NCBI RefSeq assembly: GCF_037975245.1
Contig: NC_092576.1
Coordinates: 31,722,611-31,786,610 of the forward strand
From: Apostichopus japonicus
Lineage: Eukaryota; Echinodermata; Holothuroidea; Aspidochirotida; Stichopodidae
Reading direction: 5' to 3'
Length of the DNA stretch: 64,000 nucleotides
The notes beneath the pieces were generated by a model. That model had not been told where the DNA came from, searched no databases, and worked only from the letters and a program-made list of their open reading frames with translations. The position numbers and the translations under genes were made by a program. Positions 60,059 to 64,000 of this stretch are shown here, piece by piece. How positions within the stretch are numbered: position 1 is the first letter of the stretch; every line of letters starts with the position of its first letter.

Positions 60059-62546
60059 GGGAAGCCTCGCAAATCTAACCGCCGGTTCCGGGCCGGCGGA
60101 AATCTCGCACCCCTTGCTCATTATGCATGTGCATATTGGTCCCATGGTTGAATGCACACACGCTGGTTGCCAGCCGGAGTAATGAGCACAGCGTCCTGAC
60201 AACACAAGGCTGGTTATTCTTCACAAACAATGAGCAAACTTGGCCAAGTGACCGGATTAACTTTTGCGGTTTTGACAGTCAATAGAGCGGTAGTTATGTT
60301 GCAAAAGGACTTATACACTAAAATCCGCCACTACCAAATGTCCGAGATTCAGTACTTTATATACTGTAATTCTTGCAAATCTTCCACGTTATCAAACCTC
60401 ACAAATAAAATTTCTTGGGTCTCTTATGAACAATTGTGAAACTCCGCTACTCGAAAGTTCGATAAAAGCAGCCTTTACCTGGGCCTATACATTATGAGTC
60501 TTGTTCAACGAGTGGTACGTAACTATGAATTAAAAACTGAATCAGCCATTGCATTAAATATATGCCCCCAAGAACTTCAGAAAACCCATATTGACAAACC
60601 AGAATTTAAACAAAACAATAGTTAAGCTATGCCACATATGTATGTTAAAGAGAGAACATCGACCGTAACGTTGATCTCTGAAGCAAACTGCGACACAAAT
60701 TCAACGAATAAACAGATGGTTTAAATGCTTGATTTTCCCATTGACTTAGTGTGTTAGGCTGCCGTGTGGTTAGAGATATAAGTTACTATTCGGTGAAAAT
60801 TTTACTATACGTACAACAGTTTACAACTGCAGTGTTTACCCCTACTTAAATATCATCGTAGGCATACTGTACATGGGCTGCGAATTTTCCCATGGTACCT
60901 TCCAAACAACCCCCCTGTCTAACACCTGTTTGTTAACATTTTTGGCATGTTTCCAAAAAACTTTTCATGGAGTAAACTATTTTGGCTCCACTCTAGAATT
61001 AATTAGGTAAGTCAGTAAAGGATCGGTAAAGTTATGCGAAAATATTATCTTAGACGTTCAAGAAAAGTATATACCCGTAACATTAAGGTAAGTAAAACAC
61101 ACCTCAAGCCAACCGACTCCTCCGCATGAACAAAACAATCTATTCCCCATGATACATGAGGCACAGTCTATACCATACAGACATAGCACGATATCAAGGC
61201 CCCAATAGCTACAGTATGGCTATCTTTATGAAAGTAAACCTTTTAATCCCATGTTTTAGGCCACTTGGCATGATTAACTGAATGCTAAATATTGCTTCCA
61301 TGTCCTTGTAGAAAACGTCAACTTCGCAAAATACAATTAGTTGTGTTTTTGTTGTTACGTGAGATCCGTAACCGGCGAAGTGGTTAGGCTATTTACTATA
61401 CACTTAACTATGGTAGGATATTAATTTTTCCTTTTTTTGTGTGGAAATTCTTTGGAATTTCTGTGGAAATTGAAAATACTTTCTTTTCCCCCCCGCCAGA
61501 TGTGGTCTTCTGGTTTATTCATAAATGGGTGTACTAGAGCCTTGTCTACATGACATTAGTTGCATTTAGCACGATATGCCAGTTTCGCGTGAATTTTTCG
61601 AAAGTATTTTGCTCGAACTTTCGTAAAATTTGAAAGGTGTACCTACCAACTTACTGTTCGTACACAATTGCTAATTTCTCTACTGATTTTCAGAGTAGTA
61701 AAGGACGTTTTTTTTTTTACGAAGTTCAAAAGTCAGTAAATGAAGTTGATAAACTTAATTTCTTTCAACTTTCTTAACCATGGAATGCTAGAATAACATT
61801 TACACTTAAAACGGAGAAAGGATAATCGCATTTTTTCCACATTTATTTCAAATTTCTTTCACAAGAAATTATCGTCATTTGTTCAATCCTCATGTCTACG
61901 ATCTAGCTGGCTAAAAAAAGAGTACAGCTTCGCTGGAGTGCGAAAAATTCCCTACAGTCAACCGATTTTTTTCACCTAGCTAGGTAGTTTAGGTCCTGTT
62001 CTATACAACTTAGTAGGATTATTCTAAAGTCATCCCGTATGTTAGGCTCTGGTTCACGCTTATGTGCAAGTGTATAAGAAGTGAGATTGTGATTTCAGTT
62101 TTTTAGATTTTTAAATCTTAAAAATTCAGGAAACTTAATGTCCTTGCAAAAAGGCAACGAAACTTTTTGTTCCTACTTGGCCGACTGGGAAAATAAGAAA
62201 GATAGCATTTTAGATTCCTGCAGTGTAAATTCACATTTCCTTACTTATTTTTCACAGAAGTTTTGCTTCTGCAGTAGGATAAAGTACGGCGTATAAACAT
62301 ACTATCTTTTTGAAACGTTTGAATACCTTGAGACTTAGCTATGATGTTTTGTTCAACTCACTATTGTGTTCAAATCGGCTTAGTAAAAACTTGACCGCGG
62401 CTGTGAATGTAACTGTATTGCGTGGAGGGTGGTTTGGAGAGAGTGTGCACTCAAGTGTGACTCATTATCTGCTTGTGGCTGTGCTCATTATAGCCGCGGA
62501 AAAATCCACCGGCCCGGACATGGCGGTTAGATTTGCGAGGCTTCCC
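60059..62546. mobile_element. PIF/Harbinger-type non-autonomous element (2,488 bp)
   Basis: Inverted ends are identical for 25 bp, starting GGGAAGCCTCGCAAATCTAA, and stay similar for about 40 bp through TCCGGGCCGG. The ends are flanked by TTA on both sides (60056-60058 and 62547-62549). A 3-bp TTA/TWA duplication with GGG-starting ends is characteristic of PIF/Harbinger. Subterminal TAATGAGCACAGC motifs are also inverted (about 60179 and 62480). No DDE transposase or Myb-like protein is recognised; the 69- and 97-codon plus frames (60230-60439 and 62310-62603) have no known motif, and the second runs through the right end. Confidence 0.85.
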
Positions 62547-63678
62547 TTATACTCACATACTGAAGCATACAAGATAGAAGAGCTAGATTGCAAGAAAGAA
62601 TAAAGGTAAGCATTCATTGCTTCTCAATAGTAATATATTAATTTACCTCCAGTTCATGGTTATAAGCAATTCAGACAACTTGATAGTGATAATTAGGTTT
62701 AGCCTAAGCTGTTGCCTAACAGACTATGCTATATTGGAAAGGTTTAAAACAAAACTTATAATATAATGAGAGGTAGAAATGTGTAGCCTACAGTACTAAT
62801 GCTAGGAAGCAAACCCATTAGATGAAATATTACATATTTTGCTGGAGTTGTCTAGCCTAGCAAATTAATGTTTTAGCCTAAGCTGTTGCCTAACAGAATA
62901 TGGCATGCTGCCTAAGCTGTTGCTATCTACCATACTAAGTTGGATTTTGAAACTTGTAGCCTACGATGCAAAAAAAGTGAACCAAAACATCATGTAGGCT
63001 AGTTGAAATATATTGTGCAGGAAGTGTATACTGTCTTTGCCTAGCAATTATTCAGCCTGTTCATAACTGCACATTATGAGGCCAACTCTCATAACATTGC
63101 ATTTGTAATTTACACAATTCACAGGATGGTGATCGCCAACTTATTCTTTCTTTCTATTCACATGTTGGCATATGGGGGAAGACCACTATTGCTTCCTGGT
63201 CCCCCAACTTCTTAATAATTAAGCCAGAAATGTGTGTGGCTATACCCCCCACCCCCAGTCCCCTTTTCATGCATCCCGCTGGTAAGAATGTCCTTTTATC
63301 TCTCTTTGCAAAACAGATCAATATGGAGAATCCTGAGCCTCAAAATGTGTCTGCTAGCAGATACATACAGTACGTTATAGGAAGAAAAAGAAGGAGAGAA
63401 TGGGGTGCTGACTGCTGAAGTATTTCCAGAATGGGAGTGGAGTAGGAAGAAAAGGCAAAGGGCCAACCAGAAAGCAAATAATCGAGCAGCATACAAAGCA
63501 TCCATTACAAATGTTCGAAATAACTTTCCAACTGAATAAGTCCAAGATCTTATCGAGCATATTTAATATTTCACTCTGGACAGCATCAATTTCATTGTTG
63601 CTTATGAACTTCTTGTGAGAGAAAACATAATTGTTGATTGTTTGCGTACCTAATCAACAGCCTTTACATTGGAAAAAA
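62547..63678. other. Unassigned stretch with a possible splice donor and a basic-region coding relic
   Basis: AAGAATAAAG|GTAAGCATTC at about 62605 is a strong splice-donor match. TAGCCTAAGCTGTTGCCTAA recurs at about 62700 and 62877. At 63230-63537 two adjacent plus frames encode basic stretches (GRKRRREWG, then WSRKKRQRANQKANNRAAY) that would join with one frame change near 63415. This could be a decayed exon, but no family can be named. Confidence 0.3.
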
Positions 63679-63906
63679 ATTCCGTCCCACCACATTCCGT
63701 CCCACCACATTGACACACTTTCGGTAAAATTAACACAATTCTTATGCGTGAAGTATAATTTCTGCCATTGTTTCCCTAATGGTAGAAGAATAGTTCACCT
63801 CCATTTCAGTGTTAATAATTACTATGATATTGTACTACTTTTGATAATAATTACATAAAGGTTACATGTACATGATTTCATGAGATTTATCATTCCGTCC
63901 CACCAC

Positions 63907-64000
63907 GTCAATATATTTGTGTTACCATGGCAACATCTTCAAATTTGTGTCTGTTTTTTTTGTGTCTGGTTGCAGTCTGTGACTGACCTGTTTGTGTGGA
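63907..64000. other. Window end, nothing recognised
   Basis: T-rich sequence without a visible gene or repeat end. Confidence 0.4.

Larger units (their letters stand above)
59268..63906. repeat. Region bounded by seven copies of GTGGTGGGACGGAAT
   Basis: Plus-oriented copies lie at 59268-59282, 59610-59623 (last base differs) and 59631-59645. Minus-oriented copies lie at 59434-59448, 63679-63693, 63694-63708 and 63892-63906. The left cluster is mainly plus and the right cluster entirely minus, so the whole is roughly an inverted arrangement. It encloses the Harbinger-type element. A transposon with these as subterminal repeats is possible; no target duplication was found. Confidence 0.6.

Overview
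The window is metazoan nuclear DNA and is almost entirely repetitive. It has no operons, no bacterial-type gene spacing, and no rRNA or CRISPR. It carries LINE and Ty3/Gypsy relics, many small DNA transposons with clean target-site duplications (TSDs), several satellites, and one animal-type exon with a signal peptide and an Ig-like domain on the minus strand. AT-richness, the many TAGGCCTA-like strings and the wealth of 'GGCGTAGGAG...GGGGGG' hAT-type elements suggest a marine deuterostome, most likely an echinoderm. That assignment is inference, because no diagnostic conserved gene is present.

Layout. 1-1.1 kb: end of a hAT-like element, then a Ty3/Gypsy integrase relic (minus). 1.1-9.4 kb: nested hAT-like elements and two arrays of a 95-bp satellite. 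9.4-25.9 kb: one array of about 340 copies of a 48-bp monomer with several higher-order periods. 26.0-29.03 kb: a 77-bp tandem repeat interrupted by a 136-bp insertion and by a 2,337-bp element with inverted ends. 29.16-29.66 kb: a 70-bp tandem repeat. 29.8-30.5 kb: a complete small hAT-like element. 31.8-41.5 kb: two diverged copies of a two-block segment (X-Y), separated by a LINE relic that itself contains another LINE end. The second copy holds a 1.6-kb hAT-like element with an internal satellite. 42.3-46.35 kb: a decayed Ty3/Gypsy element (minus) with LTR remnants, a primer-binding-site-like sequence and a YMDD box. 46.4-55.3 kb: mostly unassigned DNA with the Ig-like exon at 48.9-49.2 kb. 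55.3-59.1 kb: a repeat dense in AGGTCA half-sites, split by a 1.5-kb hAT-like element. 59.3-63.9 kb: a region marked by seven copies of a GTGGTGGGACGGAAT motif, enclosing a 2.5-kb PIF/Harbinger-type element.

There is no gene pathway to reconstruct; the window is a record of transposition and satellite expansion. The most interesting structures are: (1) a ~90-bp core module shared by seven hAT-like elements whose other sequence differs; (2) a satellite inside a mobile hAT-like element; (3) probable common ancestry of the 48-bp and 95-bp satellites; (4) a 2.3-kb element with inverted GCATGCA-rich arms, dated and bounded by the satellite monomer it interrupts; (5) a dispersed repeat loaded with nuclear-receptor-type DR4/DR5 arrangements; and (6) the GTGGTGGGACGGAAT-flanked unit. 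All identities and boundaries were judged by eye.
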